A DNA stretch of 64,000 bases from Dyadobacter sp. CY312 (lineage in GTDB: Bacteria; Bacteroidota; Bacteroidia; Cytophagales; Spirosomataceae). Shown here in pieces: positions 18,261 to 27,342 of the stretch. Below the pieces are notes generated by a model that was not told where the DNA came from, searched no databases, and saw nothing but the letters and a program-made list of their open reading frames with translations. Within the stretch, counting starts at the first letter, position 1, and each line of letters opens with the position of its first letter. The position numbers and the translations under genes are program-made. Location of the stretch: the NCBI RefSeq assembly GCF_021390535.1, contig NZ_JAJUXG010000012.1, forward strand, positions 186,001 through 250,000. Direction: 5' to 3'.

Positions 18261-19205
18261 TCAGACTGTAACAAGCATGGCTCCGTATGAATAACCACCA
18301 CCAAAAACGGTAATTACGATATTTTCTCCCGCCTTAAACTTATCTCTGTTTTCTGATAATGCAATCGCACAGCCAGCACATCCGGTATTTCCCAAATATT
18401 GAATATTAGAAAGAAGCTTTTCCGCCGGTATACCAAGTGTATTAATCACATTGAGACTGATACGGTGGTTGGCCTGATGAGGAATGAGGTAATCCAGGTC
18501 ATCGATCGTAAGATTACATGCTTGTATAACCTGCTGGCTCACTTTCGGCATGTAAATACATGCATTCTGGAATACATCTCTTCCATAAGGCATAATTACA
18601 CCGCGATCATTAGGTCGTAACACCACAGCTTCAATGGCTCTTCCGCTGGTTGCAGCACCTCCGGTGATCAGCTTTTTAATGTGCATGTCTGTCTTGGTCT
18701 GCCTTTCTTTCGAAATCAGCAATGCCGAAGCCCCGTCACCCCAGAGATGTCCTGAAACCGTATCCTGCTCATTGTTGTAAGCAGTATTATGATCAGAAAC
18801 CACTACGAGCGCTTTTGAAGCTTTTCCCATAGCAAAATACCCTTCCACAATTTCAATCGCATTGAGCAATGATGAGCATGCCGAGGATATGGTAACAACG
18901 GGTATATCTGGAATTTGCAGGTGATGCTGAACAGCGTGCGCCAGTGTTACAATGGTATCGTAGGGTGTGTAGGTGGCACCTACTATAAGATCTATCTCGT
19001 TTTTACTGTAAGGAATATTTTCAAGCAAAGTATCCACAGCCTGAATCGCCATTGTTGCTGTATTTTCTTCGGGAGAAGCTCTCCGTCTTTCAGAAATTCC
19101 GGTACGTGCTACAATCCATTCGTCAGAAAGATTGTTAAGTTTTGTAAAATATTCATTACCAATAACTTGGCTTGGTAAGTAATGACTAACTGTATTAATA
19201 TACAT
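18261..19205 (-). CDS. 3-oxoacyl-ACP synthase III (KAS III-like)
   Basis: A 314-residue thiolase-fold condensing enzyme. The catalytic triad is visible: Cys110 in TISSACSSLLNAIE, His in YLIPHQANHRI and Asn in YLGNTGCAGC. DEWIVARTGISERR near the start is the FabH substrate-binding signature. FabH starts fatty-acid synthesis from acetyl-CoA and malonyl-ACP. The active-site block differs from the usual ACSGF (here ACSSL), so it may be a paralogue used for a specialised acyl chain such as flexirubin or aryl-polyene type. No other fatty-acid gene is adjacent. Confidence 0.85.
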   Translation of the reverse strand: MYINTVSHYLPSQVIGNEYFTKLNNLSDEWIVARTGISERRRASPEENTATMAIQAVDTLLENIPYSKNEIDLIVGATYTPYDTIVTLAHAVQHHLQIPDIPVVTISSACSSLLNAIEIVEGYFAMGKASKALVVVSDHNTAYNNEQDTVSGHLWGDGASALLISKERQTKTDMHIKKLITGGAATSGRAIEAVVLRPNDRGVIMPYGRDVFQNACIYMPKVSQQVIQACNLTIDDLDYLIPHQANHRISLNVINTLGIPAEKLLSNIQYLGNTGCAGCAIALSENRDKFKAGENIVITVFGGGYSYGAMLVTV

Positions 19206-19350
19206 GGTTGAGAAGTTGACTCCGCAAACTAAAAATCTTTTTAATTCCGAAAGTTAAATATTTCGTAGAAAACGTAGTATTTAATATTTGAACAATTCAA
19301 TAATAAATTTATAAAATCATAATATTTCGCTCCGTCTCAGCTTTGTGATT

Positions 19351-20469
19351 TTATAGAATAGTCTGATAAAAATTTAAAAGTGTCTTTTGCTCGTTTTCCC
19401 AATTATGGAATCTTTGAGACGCTTGTCTTCCTTTAGTGCCCATGGCGAAGGCCAGATCGGGATTGCTAATGATCCAGTCGAGTTTATCTGCCAACAATTC
19501 AGGATTCGTAGGATTGATACAGAAACCGCAAGCTGACTCTTCAACAATGTTGCGATACAAATTAAAGTTCGAAGTTATTACAGGCAAATTTAGTGCCATG
19601 TATTCAAACAGCTTTGCAGGATAGGATTCCGGATAATCGGCAACGGATTTCAGCAGGGCAATTCCTGCCAGACAATTTCTTGCAAATGGCAAGGAAAAAC
19701 GTAAATCTGAATAACCATAAAAAATCAGATGTTTCCTGACATGGGCATACCCCGGAAGTTTGTTGGCCTCTTCTTCACTGAATCTTACCGGACCGAACAG
19801 ATGGATAATAAGAGTTGGATATTTATCGGTAAGTAGAACCAGCGCCGCCACGAGTGTATCGAAACAGCGTTCCATGGAAACGACTCCGGAATAAAAGAAA
19901 GCAGGAGAATTTGGATACGAATTGCGTTCTTTTTTGGGGTGTTTGTCTACAAAAGCTAATGATACAAAATTCCTGACAACGGCTGATGGAAATGCAAGTG
20001 TATTGTACTCTTCGCGATAGGCTTCCTCGGTGAAGATACAAAAGAAGTTTTGCCGGGCATAAAAATCAAATTGCCTGAACATGTGCCGAAAAACTGTCTG
20101 GTTGTTGTATTTTTTTATCTCAAATTTCTTGTAGAGATTCTCTTGTACCTCATAAATTATTTTTGCTCCCAGCCACTGAAATAATATTGCGAGAGGAATG
20201 AGTTCTGGTACAAAAATGTGAACCAGATCCGGTCGCAGCCGGATACATTTCCAGAGCACCACAGGATGGCAAAGCAGGATCCTCACGAAAAGACTTTCAA
20301 AATGAGGCAACCTGATCATGGTCACGCTGTGATCCGTCTCGGTATAGGCCGAAGCGTTGGGCAGTGCGCAGATTACTTCATAACGGCTTGCTAACGACGG
20401 TGCGATTTTATAGAAAATGCGTGGGTCGGTTGCGGGATGCACGGAGCTGAGAAGTAGTACGCGCTGCAT
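19351..20469 (-). CDS. Glycosyltransferase family 4 protein
   Basis: A 372-residue GT-B enzyme. The N-terminal domain opens RVLLLSSVHPATDPRIFYKI, with the PATDPR acceptor-side loop common in GT4. The C-terminal donor domain contains FYSGVVSMERCFDTLVAAL and the E-x7-E-like PAKLFEYMALNLPVITSNF, which binds the nucleotide sugar. The end (QASQRFHNWENEQKTLLNFY) is typical of the family. Sugar and acceptor are unknown. Its ATG overlaps the deoC stop by one base, so both are cotranscribed although functionally unrelated as far as can be seen. Confidence 0.85.
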   Translation of the reverse strand: MQRVLLLSSVHPATDPRIFYKIAPSLASRYEVICALPNASAYTETDHSVTMIRLPHFESLFVRILLCHPVVLWKCIRLRPDLVHIFVPELIPLAILFQWLGAKIIYEVQENLYKKFEIKKYNNQTVFRHMFRQFDFYARQNFFCIFTEEAYREEYNTLAFPSAVVRNFVSLAFVDKHPKKERNSYPNSPAFFYSGVVSMERCFDTLVAALVLLTDKYPTLIIHLFGPVRFSEEEANKLPGYAHVRKHLIFYGYSDLRFSLPFARNCLAGIALLKSVADYPESYPAKLFEYMALNLPVITSNFNLYRNIVEESACGFCINPTNPELLADKLDWIISNPDLAFAMGTKGRQASQRFHNWENEQKTLLNFYQTIL

Positions 20470-21128
20470 CAGGCCGGGGTTACAATGGATACACCCGCAG
20501 AAGTTCCTATCCTGTCGGCACCCGCTTCTACAAAAGCAATGGCCTGGTCATAGGTTCTGATTCCTCCCGAAGCCTTAATTTTAATTTGTTCGGGAAGTAT
20601 AGATCTCATTTTACGGACAGTTTCGAGATCTGCACCTGTCGGGGCATAACCCGTCGATGTTTTGACATAATCTACACCCGCCTCTGCACAAATTTCGCAT
20701 GCGGTATACAAATCAAAGGAATCCAGGTAAGCTGTTTCAATAATTACTTTTAGAACTGCCTGATTTTCGTGGGAAATTTCTACCAGTTGCCTGATTTCTT
20801 CCCGCACGCTCAGGTACGCCATCGACTTGAACTGAGCAACATTCATAACCACATCCAGTTCAGTAGCACCGTTGGCCAATGCATCGTGCGCTTCTGCAAC
20901 TTTGATGGCGGTAGTGGAGTAGCCCATAGGGAATCCAATAACGGTGGCGATCTCTATTTTTACCGGACAGAATTCCAGCATTTCTTTGGTGTATGCAACA
21001 TAAGTCGGTGCTATACAAACGGCCTTAAACTGATGAATCCAAGCTTCTTCGCACAATTTACGTATGTCTGTTTCCCGCGCTACCGGACTCAGTAACGTAT
21101 GATCTATGTAGGAAGCGAGATTGCTCAT
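20469..21128 (-). CDS. deoC: Deoxyribose-phosphate aldolase
   Basis: A 219-residue class I aldolase of normal length. The Schiff-base lysine is K156 (YVKTSTGY) and the second active-site lysine is K185 (IKASGGIR). The start, LASYIDHTLLSP, and the block LDVVMNVAQFKS are also diagnostic. It cleaves deoxyribose-5-phosphate to glyceraldehyde-3-phosphate and acetaldehyde in deoxynucleoside breakdown. It is translationally overlapped with the downstream glycosyltransferase. Confidence 0.94.
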   Translation of the reverse strand: MSNLASYIDHTLLSPVARETDIRKLCEEAWIHQFKAVCIAPTYVAYTKEMLEFCPVKIEIATVIGFPMGYSTTAIKVAEAHDALANGATELDVVMNVAQFKSMAYLSVREEIRQLVEISHENQAVLKVIIETAYLDSFDLYTACEICAEAGVDYVKTSTGYAPTGADLETVRKMRSILPEQIKIKASGGIRTYDQAIAFVEAGADRIGTSAGVSIVTPA

Positions 21129-21155
21129 ATGAGGATGTCCGGAATCTGGATTAAT

Positions 21156-21184
21156 ACAAAAACCCCGTCAGGATCGACAGGGCT
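21156..21184 (-). terminator. Terminator of the DUF5606 gene
   Basis: Read on the minus strand, CCCTGTC (21182-21176) pairs with GACGGGG (21169-21163) and is followed by TTTTTG. It lies just beyond the stop of the gene at 21218. Confidence 0.65.
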
Positions 21185-21217
21185 TCTGTTATATTGTGTA
21201 TTGGCAAGGCTGAATTT

Positions 21218-21736
21218 TTATGCCTTCGCTTTTTCTTTTTTAGCTTTTAGTGCAGCAGCAGGCTCTTCGGCCACTGGAGCAGTTTCTTCGGCAACCTCAG
21301 GAGTTGAAGAAACAAAAAGTTCAGGTGTGTATTTTGACAGAAGATTGTACCAGGTGATAATTTTCTTGATGTCAGAAATGTATACTTTCGATCTGTCGAA
21401 ATCAGGAAGAATTTTATTCAGGAATTCGATAAGATCTTTGTCAGAAGAAGCTTTCAGGTCAATTGAAACCTGTTCTCCATGAATTTCTCTTATTTTAAGG
21501 AACACGTCAGCCAATGGAACTGATTCTTCCTCTCCATCGGTAAAGATGGAAACATCTTTTAGCACAGATACACGAGCAGTCGGGCCAATTAATGTCTTTT
21601 CACGTTTTTCATCCAGGCTTTCCACGATTACACCTGCACGGCTCGGCTTTAAAATACGAAAAAGTCCGCCTTTGCCCGAAACGTTGGCTATTTCTTTCAG
21701 CAAATCCATTCCGTTTGTTTCTATTTTATCACTCAT
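21218..21736 (-). CDS. DUF5606 domain protein
   Basis: A 172-residue protein. Residues 10-140 match the Bacteroidota-restricted DUF5606: MDLLKEIANVSGKGGLFRILKPSRAGVIVESLD, LKDVSIFTDGEEESVPLADVFLKI, and the helix-rich DKDLIEFLNKILPDFDRSKVYISDIKKIITWYNLL. The tail is Ala/Glu/Lys-rich low complexity (VAEEPAAALKAKKEKAKA), commonly seen in this family. No signal peptide, so presumably cytoplasmic. Function unknown. Confidence 0.8.
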   Translation of the reverse strand: MSDKIETNGMDLLKEIANVSGKGGLFRILKPSRAGVIVESLDEKREKTLIGPTARVSVLKDVSIFTDGEEESVPLADVFLKIREIHGEQVSIDLKASSDKDLIEFLNKILPDFDRSKVYISDIKKIITWYNLLSKYTPELFVSSTPEVAEETAPVAEEPAAALKAKKEKAKA

Positions 21737-21857
21737 TTCTACTGTGCTATTAGTTTTTATTTAGATTTTTTTGCTCTCAATGTGTAAGAACAGGTTGCCG
21801 GCAATTCAATTTTACCGCAAAATAACGGAAAGATTCAACCGTAAACAACCTAAAATG

Positions 21858-22466
21858 CTATGCGTTTTTTGAAAACGTTTCATTATAAGTTTCTATTGTC
21901 TCAAGAATAGGTTCCCGTCCTTCTCCCTTCTCGGCTGAGGTTACAAAGAATGTGGGCACCTCTTCCCACAATTCTGCCAGTTTTGTAGTGTACGCTTCCA
22001 GTTGATTAGCCACCTGATACGCTTTCAGTTTGTCTGCCTTCGTGAAAATAATATTGAACGGAATTCCAGCTTCACCTAAACCTGCCATGAATTCGAGATC
22101 TGCTGCCAAAGCGCTATGGCGAATATCGACTAGTACAAATGTGCACAACAGATTTTCTCTGTTGTAGAGATAGTCCGATATCATGGTTTCCCATTTCTCA
22201 CGTTCGGTCTTGCTTACTTTTGCGTAGCCATATCCTGGCAAATCGACCAAATACCACGAGTTGTTTATTTCGAAATGGTTGATCAACTGCGTTTTACCAG
22301 GTTGTTGGGAAGTTTTTGCTAGTGATTTTTTTGCAACAAGCATGTTGATAAGAGAGGATTTCCCCACATTGGAACGTCCTATAAAAGCGTATTCAGGTTT
22401 GTCGGGTGCAGGGCATTTCAAATAATCTGAATTGCTCATCACGTATTTTGCTTCCTGAATTTTCAT
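21858..22466 (-). CDS. engB: Ribosome biogenesis GTPase YihA/YsxC
   Basis: A 202-residue TrmE-Era-type GTPase. G1 GRSNVGKSSLIN (residues 31-42), the Thr of G2 in QPGKTQLI, G3 DLPGYGYA, G4 FTKADK and G5 TSAEKGEG are all present. It assists assembly of the large ribosomal subunit and is usually essential. The gene stands 121 bases upstream (minus strand) of the DUF5606 gene. Confidence 0.95.
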   Translation of the reverse strand: MKIQEAKYVMSNSDYLKCPAPDKPEYAFIGRSNVGKSSLINMLVAKKSLAKTSQQPGKTQLINHFEINNSWYLVDLPGYGYAKVSKTEREKWETMISDYLYNRENLLCTFVLVDIRHSALAADLEFMAGLGEAGIPFNIIFTKADKLKAYQVANQLEAYTTKLAELWEEVPTFFVTSAEKGEGREPILETIETYNETFSKNA

Positions 22467-22489
22467 TGTAGTATATCGTTATTTTGCTG

Positions 22490-22497
22490 CAAAGGTA
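22490..22497 (-). promoter_or_regulatory. Candidate -7 element for engB
   Basis: On the minus strand the sequence is TACCTTTG, a match to TAnnTTTG, 24 bases before the engB ATG. No clear TTTG is found 19-20 bases further upstream. Confidence 0.35.
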
Positions 22498-22647
22498 CTT
22501 ATTCTTTTGGTAGCACTCGCCGGATGTGTGTCGTCAGACACGTAACAATCCAATTGATTGGAACCTATTGATTTATAATTGTCTTTACTAAAATAAAACA
22601 AAGTCGTATTTTCGTTATACCATTGTTTAATTCGTAATCAGAAAAAA

Positions 22648-23115
22648 ATGAAGATTTGTAAGCAAGCATTGTTCTCCCTGATATTGTTGTTGTCAGTTTC
22701 TGTTGCCTATGCGACTGATGGAGGAAAGAAAGAAGTAAAAGTAGCTGATAAAGGCATCGTATTTACCAAAGGTACCTGGGCTGAAATTTTGAAAAAAGCC
22801 AAGGCAGAGAAGAAAGTGATTTTTTTTGACGCCTACACAACCTGGTGCGGACCGTGCAAATTATTACAAAAAAATGTGTTTACCCGTGCGGATGTGGCTG
22901 AGGTTTTTAATAAAAACTTCATTAATGTGAAATTTGACATGGAAAGTGGAGAAGGACCCATGCTGGCGGAAAAATATCCGTTGCAGGGGTATCCAACATT
23001 GTTTTTTATAGATCCGGACGGCAACGTGGTAAAAGAGGTTATCGGTTACCAAAACCCTGAAACTCTGATTAAGATAGGAAAGAAAATACCAAAACATAAT
23101 ACCAGAGCATTGTAA
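22648..23115 (+). CDS. Secreted thioredoxin-family protein
   Basis: A 155-residue protein with a signal peptide (MKICKQALFSLILLLSVSVAYA) and a thioredoxin domain. The active site is TTWCGPCKLLQ (WCGPC, the canonical thioredoxin redox motif), and the cis-proline loop is in GYPTLFFIDPDGNVV. It acts in the periplasm as an oxidoreductase, perhaps in disulfide reduction or cytochrome maturation. Short single gene ending in a bidirectional terminator shared with gmd. Confidence 0.88.
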   Translation: MKICKQALFSLILLLSVSVAYATDGGKKEVKVADKGIVFTKGTWAEILKKAKAEKKVIFFDAYTTWCGPCKLLQKNVFTRADVAEVFNKNFINVKFDMESGEGPMLAEKYPLQGYPTLFFIDPDGNVVKEVIGYQNPETLIKIGKKIPKHNTRAL

Positions 23116-23134
23116 TCAGATTCGATTCCGGTGC

Positions 23135-23178
23135 ATAGAAAAAGCCCTTAATGGATGTCCATTGAGGGCTTTTTCTAT
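23135..23178. terminator. Bidirectional terminator between the thioredoxin gene and gmd
   Basis: A 20-bp stem (one T-G pair) with arms at 23135-23155 and 23158-23178 and a tiny loop; A and T runs on both sides. Confidence 0.9.
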
Positions 23179-23197
23179 GTGGTTGTCTTAAATAATC

Positions 23198-24310
23198 TTA
23201 TTCGTAGTAGTTTGGAACTCTGTGTCCGCTGTTTTCCAGCAAACGATCCTTTTTGAATAATGCCAGATCGGAAGTTACCATATCATTCACAAGTGCTTTA
23301 AGATCATACTTAGGTTTCCATCCAAGTTTTGTCATCGACTTGGTAGGATCGCCGATAAGCAATTCAACTTCTGTTGGACGGAAATAACGAGGATCTACGG
23401 CAACCACTTCCTTGCCAATTTCTACCTGGAAGTCGGGATTGCTGCACTTAACGACTTTTGCGATTTCGGAAGCGCCTTCACCTGTAAATTCCAATTCGAT
23501 GCCTACTTCTGCAAATGCCATGCGAACGAACTCACGGATGCGCGTTGTAACACCGGTTGCAATCACAAAGTCTTCCGCCACTTCTTGCTGTAATATAAGC
23601 CACATAGCTTCCACAAAGTCTTTTGCATGACCCCAGTCGCGCTCAGCATCAAGATTTCCAAGGTACACTTTGTCCTGTAAACCTAATGCTATACGTGCAA
23701 CAGCACGGGTAATTTTGCGTGTTACGAAGGTTTCACCACGTAAAGGAGATTCATGATTAAAAAGAATTCCGTTTACAGCGAACATATCGTAAGCTTCACG
23801 ATAATTAACTGTGATCCAGTAACCATACAATTTCGCAACTGCGTAAGGTGAACGAGGATAGAATGGCGTAGTTTCAGATTGTGGAACCTGCTGAACCAGC
23901 CCGTACAACTCTGAGGTTGAAGCCTGGTAAATTTTAGTTTTTTTAGTAAGTCCCAATAAACGCACTGCTTCCAGGATTCTGAGTGTTCCTATACCGTCTA
24001 CGTTAGCCGTGTATTCAGGTTCTTCAAAACTTACCTGTACGTGCGACATAGCCCCAAGGTTATAAATCTCGTCCGGCTGAACTTCCTGAATGATCCGGAT
24101 AATATTAGTCGAATCACTCAAATCTCCGTAGTGCAAGTGGAAACGTATGTTTTTTTCGTGTGGATCTTCGTAAATGTGGTCTATTCTTTGTGTGTTGAAT
24201 AGAGAGCTTCTTCGCTTGATACCATGAACTTCATATCCTTTGCTGAGCAGTAGCTCAGCAAGATACGCCCCGTCTTGTCCTGTTATACCCGTAATGAGTG
24301 CTTTTTTCAT
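23198..24310 (-). CDS. gmd: GDP-mannose 4,6-dehydratase
   Basis: A 370-residue extended [24 protein letters not shown] binds NADP at the N-terminus, [15 protein letters not shown] follows, and the catalytic set is T/S in [10 protein letters not shown] plus [15 protein letters not shown] (Y-x3-K). The arginine block [17 protein letters not shown] is diagnostic for GMD. It makes GDP-4-keto-6-deoxymannose, the precursor of GDP-fucose, GDP-rhamnose and perosamine. No fcl or rmd is adjacent. It lies at the start of the glycan region, 44 bases after a SPOR lipoprotein gene. Confidence 0.95.
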   Translation of the reverse strand: MKKALITGITGQDGAYLAELLLSKGYEVHGIKRRSSLFNTQRIDHIYEDPHEKNIRFHLHYGDLSDSTNIIRIIQEVQPDEIYNLGAMSHVQVSFEEPEYTANVDGIGTLRILEAVRLLGLTKKTKIYQASTSELYGLVQQVPQSETTPFYPRSPYAVAKLYGYWITVNYREAYDMFAVNGILFNHESPLRGETFVTRKITRAVARIALGLQDKVYLGNLDAERDWGHAKDFVEAMWLILQQEVAEDFVIATGVTTRIREFVRMAFAEVGIELEFTGEGASEIAKVVKCSNPDFQVEIGKEVVAVDPRYFRPTEVELLIGDPTKSMTKLGWKPKYDLKALVNDMVTSDLALFKKDRLLENSGHRVPNYYE

Positions 24311-24354
24311 TGTCAGTATGTATAGAAAAAATAATTTTAAGTCTGTTATGAGGT

Positions 24355-24918
24355 TTATTCAATGCTCGAATTCACCATGAGGCTCTTTTTGATCTCAACA
24401 CGATCTGCAAGTATCACAGCCGAGGAATACTGAAGTTTAATTTGTTCCAGGTATTGTTCCGCGTCACTTCTGTAAATGAAGTCACCTGCTTTTACGCGAT
24501 ATGTAGGTTGAGAATAGGAGACATAAGGAGTTAGATCCGGCAAAACCTGATAAACGTATGACTTGGCGGCATCCGCTTCTTGTCTCACATTTCCTACATA
24601 TAGCTGAATTCGGTATCCGCTGATGTATTTGATGGATTTGTTCTGTCTGGATAGAGAATCCAAAGCTGAGTCCAGTTTCTTGTTTACATAAAGGGGCTTG
24701 TCCGCTGGTGCTTTTGGAGAAGAAGGTACAGGTGTTGGTTTTGTAGTTTCTGCCACTTTTTCAACCGGCTCGGTGTATTCAAACTTAGGTCTTACTTTGG
24801 CAAGGTCATCACCATAAACGCTGTTGGAAGAACTGACAACACTTTTCTTACTACAACCCAGCACTGTGAGCAGAGCCATGTTTAAGGTCCAAAAAAGAAG
24901 TTTATTTTTCAGCAGCAT
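24355..24918 (-). CDS. SPOR-domain lipoprotein
   Basis: A 187-residue protein. The signal peptide ends in a lipobox (LLTVLGC, Cys at about residue 22), followed by a Ser/Pro/Lys-rich linker (residues 25-85). The C-terminal domain (about 98-180) begins [20 protein letters not shown] and includes [18 protein letters not shown], the SPOR pattern that binds denuded peptidoglycan glycan strands. Such lipoproteins act in cell-wall remodelling or division. It is probably cotranscribed with gmd and is divergent from murB. Confidence 0.82.
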   Translation of the reverse strand: MLLKNKLLFWTLNMALLTVLGCSKKSVVSSSNSVYGDDLAKVRPKFEYTEPVEKVAETTKPTPVPSSPKAPADKPLYVNKKLDSALDSLSRQNKSIKYISGYRIQLYVGNVRQEADAAKSYVYQVLPDLTPYVSYSQPTYRVKAGDFIYRSDAEQYLEQIKLQYSSAVILADRVEIKKSLMVNSSIE

Positions 24919-24986
24919 ACATTATTTGATTCCGAATAAGCTTGCAAACTTAACCAAAATTGGAAGAATCACCAATTCAGCACTAT

Positions 24987-25019
24987 TTTGAATGTAATAG
25001 CTAACTTTGCAAGGTTAAT
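24987..25019 (+). promoter_or_regulatory. Bacteroidota-type promoter of murB
   Basis: TTTG at 24987-24990 and TAACTTTG at 25012-25019 match the -33 and -7 consensus elements with a 21-base spacer. The ATG of murB follows 13 bases later. Confidence 0.5.
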
Positions 25020-25031
25020 ATATTTTGGTTC

Positions 25032-26048
25032 ATGGAAATTAAGCAGCACGTTTCACTTCGTGATTTAAATACATTCGGTCTTGAGTCAGAAGCCAGATAC
25101 TTCGCAGATGTGAAGTCGGAAGCCGATCTTCAATCGTTATTGAGAAACCCGCGCTATCTAACAATTCCCCGGTTTATTCTTGGCGGGGGAAGTAATGTTT
25201 TGTTTACCCAAAATATAGATGCTCTTGTTATCCATCCCAATATCAAAGGTATTGAGGTAGTTAAAGAAGACGATCTGACCATATCACTCAATGTAGGAGG
25301 CGGAGAGGTTTGGCATGAGTTGGTGTTGTATTGTGTAAACAACAATTACGCTGGAATCGAGAATCTGTCACTGATACCAGGAACGGTTGGCGCTGCACCC
25401 ATGCAAAATATCGGAGCCTACGGTGTAGAAGTAAAAGATGTGATTGAGAGCGTTAGGGCCATCTCAATAGATAATGGTGAGGTGCGCGTATTTGACAATG
25501 AAGAGTGCCAGTTTGGATATCGTGAAAGTATCTTTAAAAAAGAGCTGAAAGACCATTACATCATAACAGGTGTGGTAATGAAGCTGCAAAAAGTCCCGGT
25601 CTTCCGGGTTGAATATGGAGACATTCGCAACACGCTTGCGGAAATGCAAGTTAAAGAACTTTCAATAGGCGCGATCAGCAATGCCGTGATCAGAATTCGG
25701 CAAAGTAAATTACCGGATCCTGCCAGAATTGGCAATGCAGGCAGCTTTTTTAAAAATCCAGAAATAGATCAGCTTTTTTATAACAGCTTGAAAGAGCAGT
25801 TTCCAAACATGCCGGGATATCCAACTGAGCCCGGTAAAATCAAAGTTCCTGCGGGGTGGTTAATTGAGCAAGCCGGATGGAAAGGCTACCGCGAAGGGCA
25901 AATTGGCGTTCATGAGCGCCAGGCATTAGTACTTGTCAACTATGGTGGAGGAAGGGGAGAGGATATTAAACTACTGTCAGAAAAGATAAAAATTTCAGTG
26001 GCAGATAAGTTTGGAATTCAGCTCTCAACAGAAGTTAACTTTGTTTAA
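25032..26048 (+). CDS. murB: UDP-N-acetylenolpyruvoylglucosamine reductase
   Basis: A 338-residue flavoenzyme of the long, E. coli-like (type I) class. The FAD-binding PCMH domain starts LRDLNTFGLES and contains LGGGSNVLF and the ENLSLIPGTVGAAPMQNIGAYGVE block. The proton-donor Ser is in GNAGSFFKNP, and the C-terminal AGWLIEQAGWKG block is also present. It reduces the enolpyruvyl group to UDP-MurNAc in peptidoglycan synthesis. The downstream membrane glycosyltransferase starts 14 bases after its stop. Confidence 0.95.
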   Translation: MEIKQHVSLRDLNTFGLESEARYFADVKSEADLQSLLRNPRYLTIPRFILGGGSNVLFTQNIDALVIHPNIKGIEVVKEDDLTISLNVGGGEVWHELVLYCVNNNYAGIENLSLIPGTVGAAPMQNIGAYGVEVKDVIESVRAISIDNGEVRVFDNEECQFGYRESIFKKELKDHYIITGVVMKLQKVPVFRVEYGDIRNTLAEMQVKELSIGAISNAVIRIRQSKLPDPARIGNAGSFFKNPEIDQLFYNSLKEQFPNMPGYPTEPGKIKVPAGWLIEQAGWKGYREGQIGVHERQALVLVNYGGGRGEDIKLLSEKIKISVADKFGIQLSTEVNFV

Positions 26049-26062
26049 AAATAGATATTTAT

Positions 26063-27289
26063 ATGCATCCGCGTAAAGTTTACACTTCACTTTTTCTTTT
26101 GTTGCTCTTTATTGCCGTGTTTTTTCTAAAAGATAACTTTAACGGAGCCTTATATCAGGATGAACACCATTATCTGACCGCAGCAGTTACGTTCAGCAAG
26201 GAACCAATACCTTCTATCCATCTGCTTAAAAGTTATAACGAACTCAATACTCCTATCCCGTTTATCCTGGGTGGGTGGGTGGTCAGTATATTTGGAGAAA
26301 ACATTCAGTACCTTCGATTACTGACCTTCGGTGTTAGTTTCCTGTTACTGATGACATTCGTATGGTCAGCTCCGAATAAATCCAGACGTTTTTTTATATG
26401 TCTGGCAGGCCTGCTTGCCTTTCCAAACTACTATTTATGCAGCGTCTACTATTATACAGACATATTTGCGATGGCAACAGCGCTTGCCGGTGCCGTGGCT
26501 TATGTCAAGGGCAGACATTGGTTAGCGGTTGTGTTTTTTGTGGCGTCGGTGTGTTGTCGGCAGTATATGCTGGCGTTCCCTGCAGCTGTGGTATGTTATG
26601 AGCTTTTTGTGATTTTAAAGCGAAGTGCAAATGTGAGTCAGTTTATCAGTAACATGCTTTCTGACAGAACCTGGATGCTTTATGTGGCAGCTGTTTTGAG
26701 TATCGTTCCCTGGATTTTACTTTGGAACGGGCCTGCTCCGTCCAGCGTAATGGCCGATCAGTATTACGATTCTGATAAGCTTGTAAAATACAACTTTGGG
26801 TATGTACTATATTCTTCGGTAGTGCTGGCGGTGTACTATGTGATACCTGAAATAATACTGACCGGAAAATTTCGATATTTTATAGATTATCCGCGCAATC
26901 ATCCGCGCTTCTTTGCTGCCCTGGTAATGCTCGTCATTCTACTGGTATCATTTTTCCCGGCAAAACAGGCTTATAATCCATATTTCACCTGGCCATACCT
27001 AGGCTATGTAGATCAATTTCTTGTAACCATAGGTATCACAGGACTACTCAAACAATGTCTTTTTGGAATACTAATGATGATCATGCTAATGCGCTTCATT
27101 TCGCCTCATTTCAATTTTGCCAGTTGTGTTGTATTGTTTAACATTCTGCTTCTGGGGAAAGCGCAACTTTCATGGGATAAATATTCACTTCCGATGATAA
27201 TGGTGCTATGGTTTTTGGCAATGTTTGATAACCACTGGTCATTGTCATTTTATGGATGTAACAAGAGCGAAACTCTGAATGTGAAATAA
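26063..27289 (+). CDS. GT-C fold membrane glycosyltransferase (ALG10/GT39-like)
   Basis: A 408-residue integral membrane protein with about ten hydrophobic helices. After the first helix the extracytoplasmic loop carries YQDEHHYLTAA, an acidic D-E pair as in the catalytic loop of lipid-phosphate-sugar dependent GT-C enzymes. ELNTPIPFILGGWVV then resembles the TTPP block of ALG10-type proteins. It would use a polyprenyl-phosphate sugar at the outer face of the inner membrane. The family call is from motif memory and is moderate. It is 14 bases after murB, so probably cotranscribed. Confidence 0.65.
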   Translation: MHPRKVYTSLFLLLLFIAVFFLKDNFNGALYQDEHHYLTAAVTFSKEPIPSIHLLKSYNELNTPIPFILGGWVVSIFGENIQYLRLLTFGVSFLLLMTFVWSAPNKSRRFFICLAGLLAFPNYYLCSVYYYTDIFAMATALAGAVAYVKGRHWLAVVFFVASVCCRQYMLAFPAAVVCYELFVILKRSANVSQFISNMLSDRTWMLYVAAVLSIVPWILLWNGPAPSSVMADQYYDSDKLVKYNFGYVLYSSVVLAVYYVIPEIILTGKFRYFIDYPRNHPRFFAALVMLVILLVSFFPAKQAYNPYFTWPYLGYVDQFLVTIGITGLLKQCLFGILMMIMLMRFISPHFNFASCVVLFNILLLGKAQLSWDKYSLPMIMVLWFLAMFDNHWSLSFYGCNKSETLNVK

Positions 27290-27342
27290 TTAGTATATTT
27301 TTGATTCCGATATACCACTTCTAAAAACAGATTGTTAATGAG

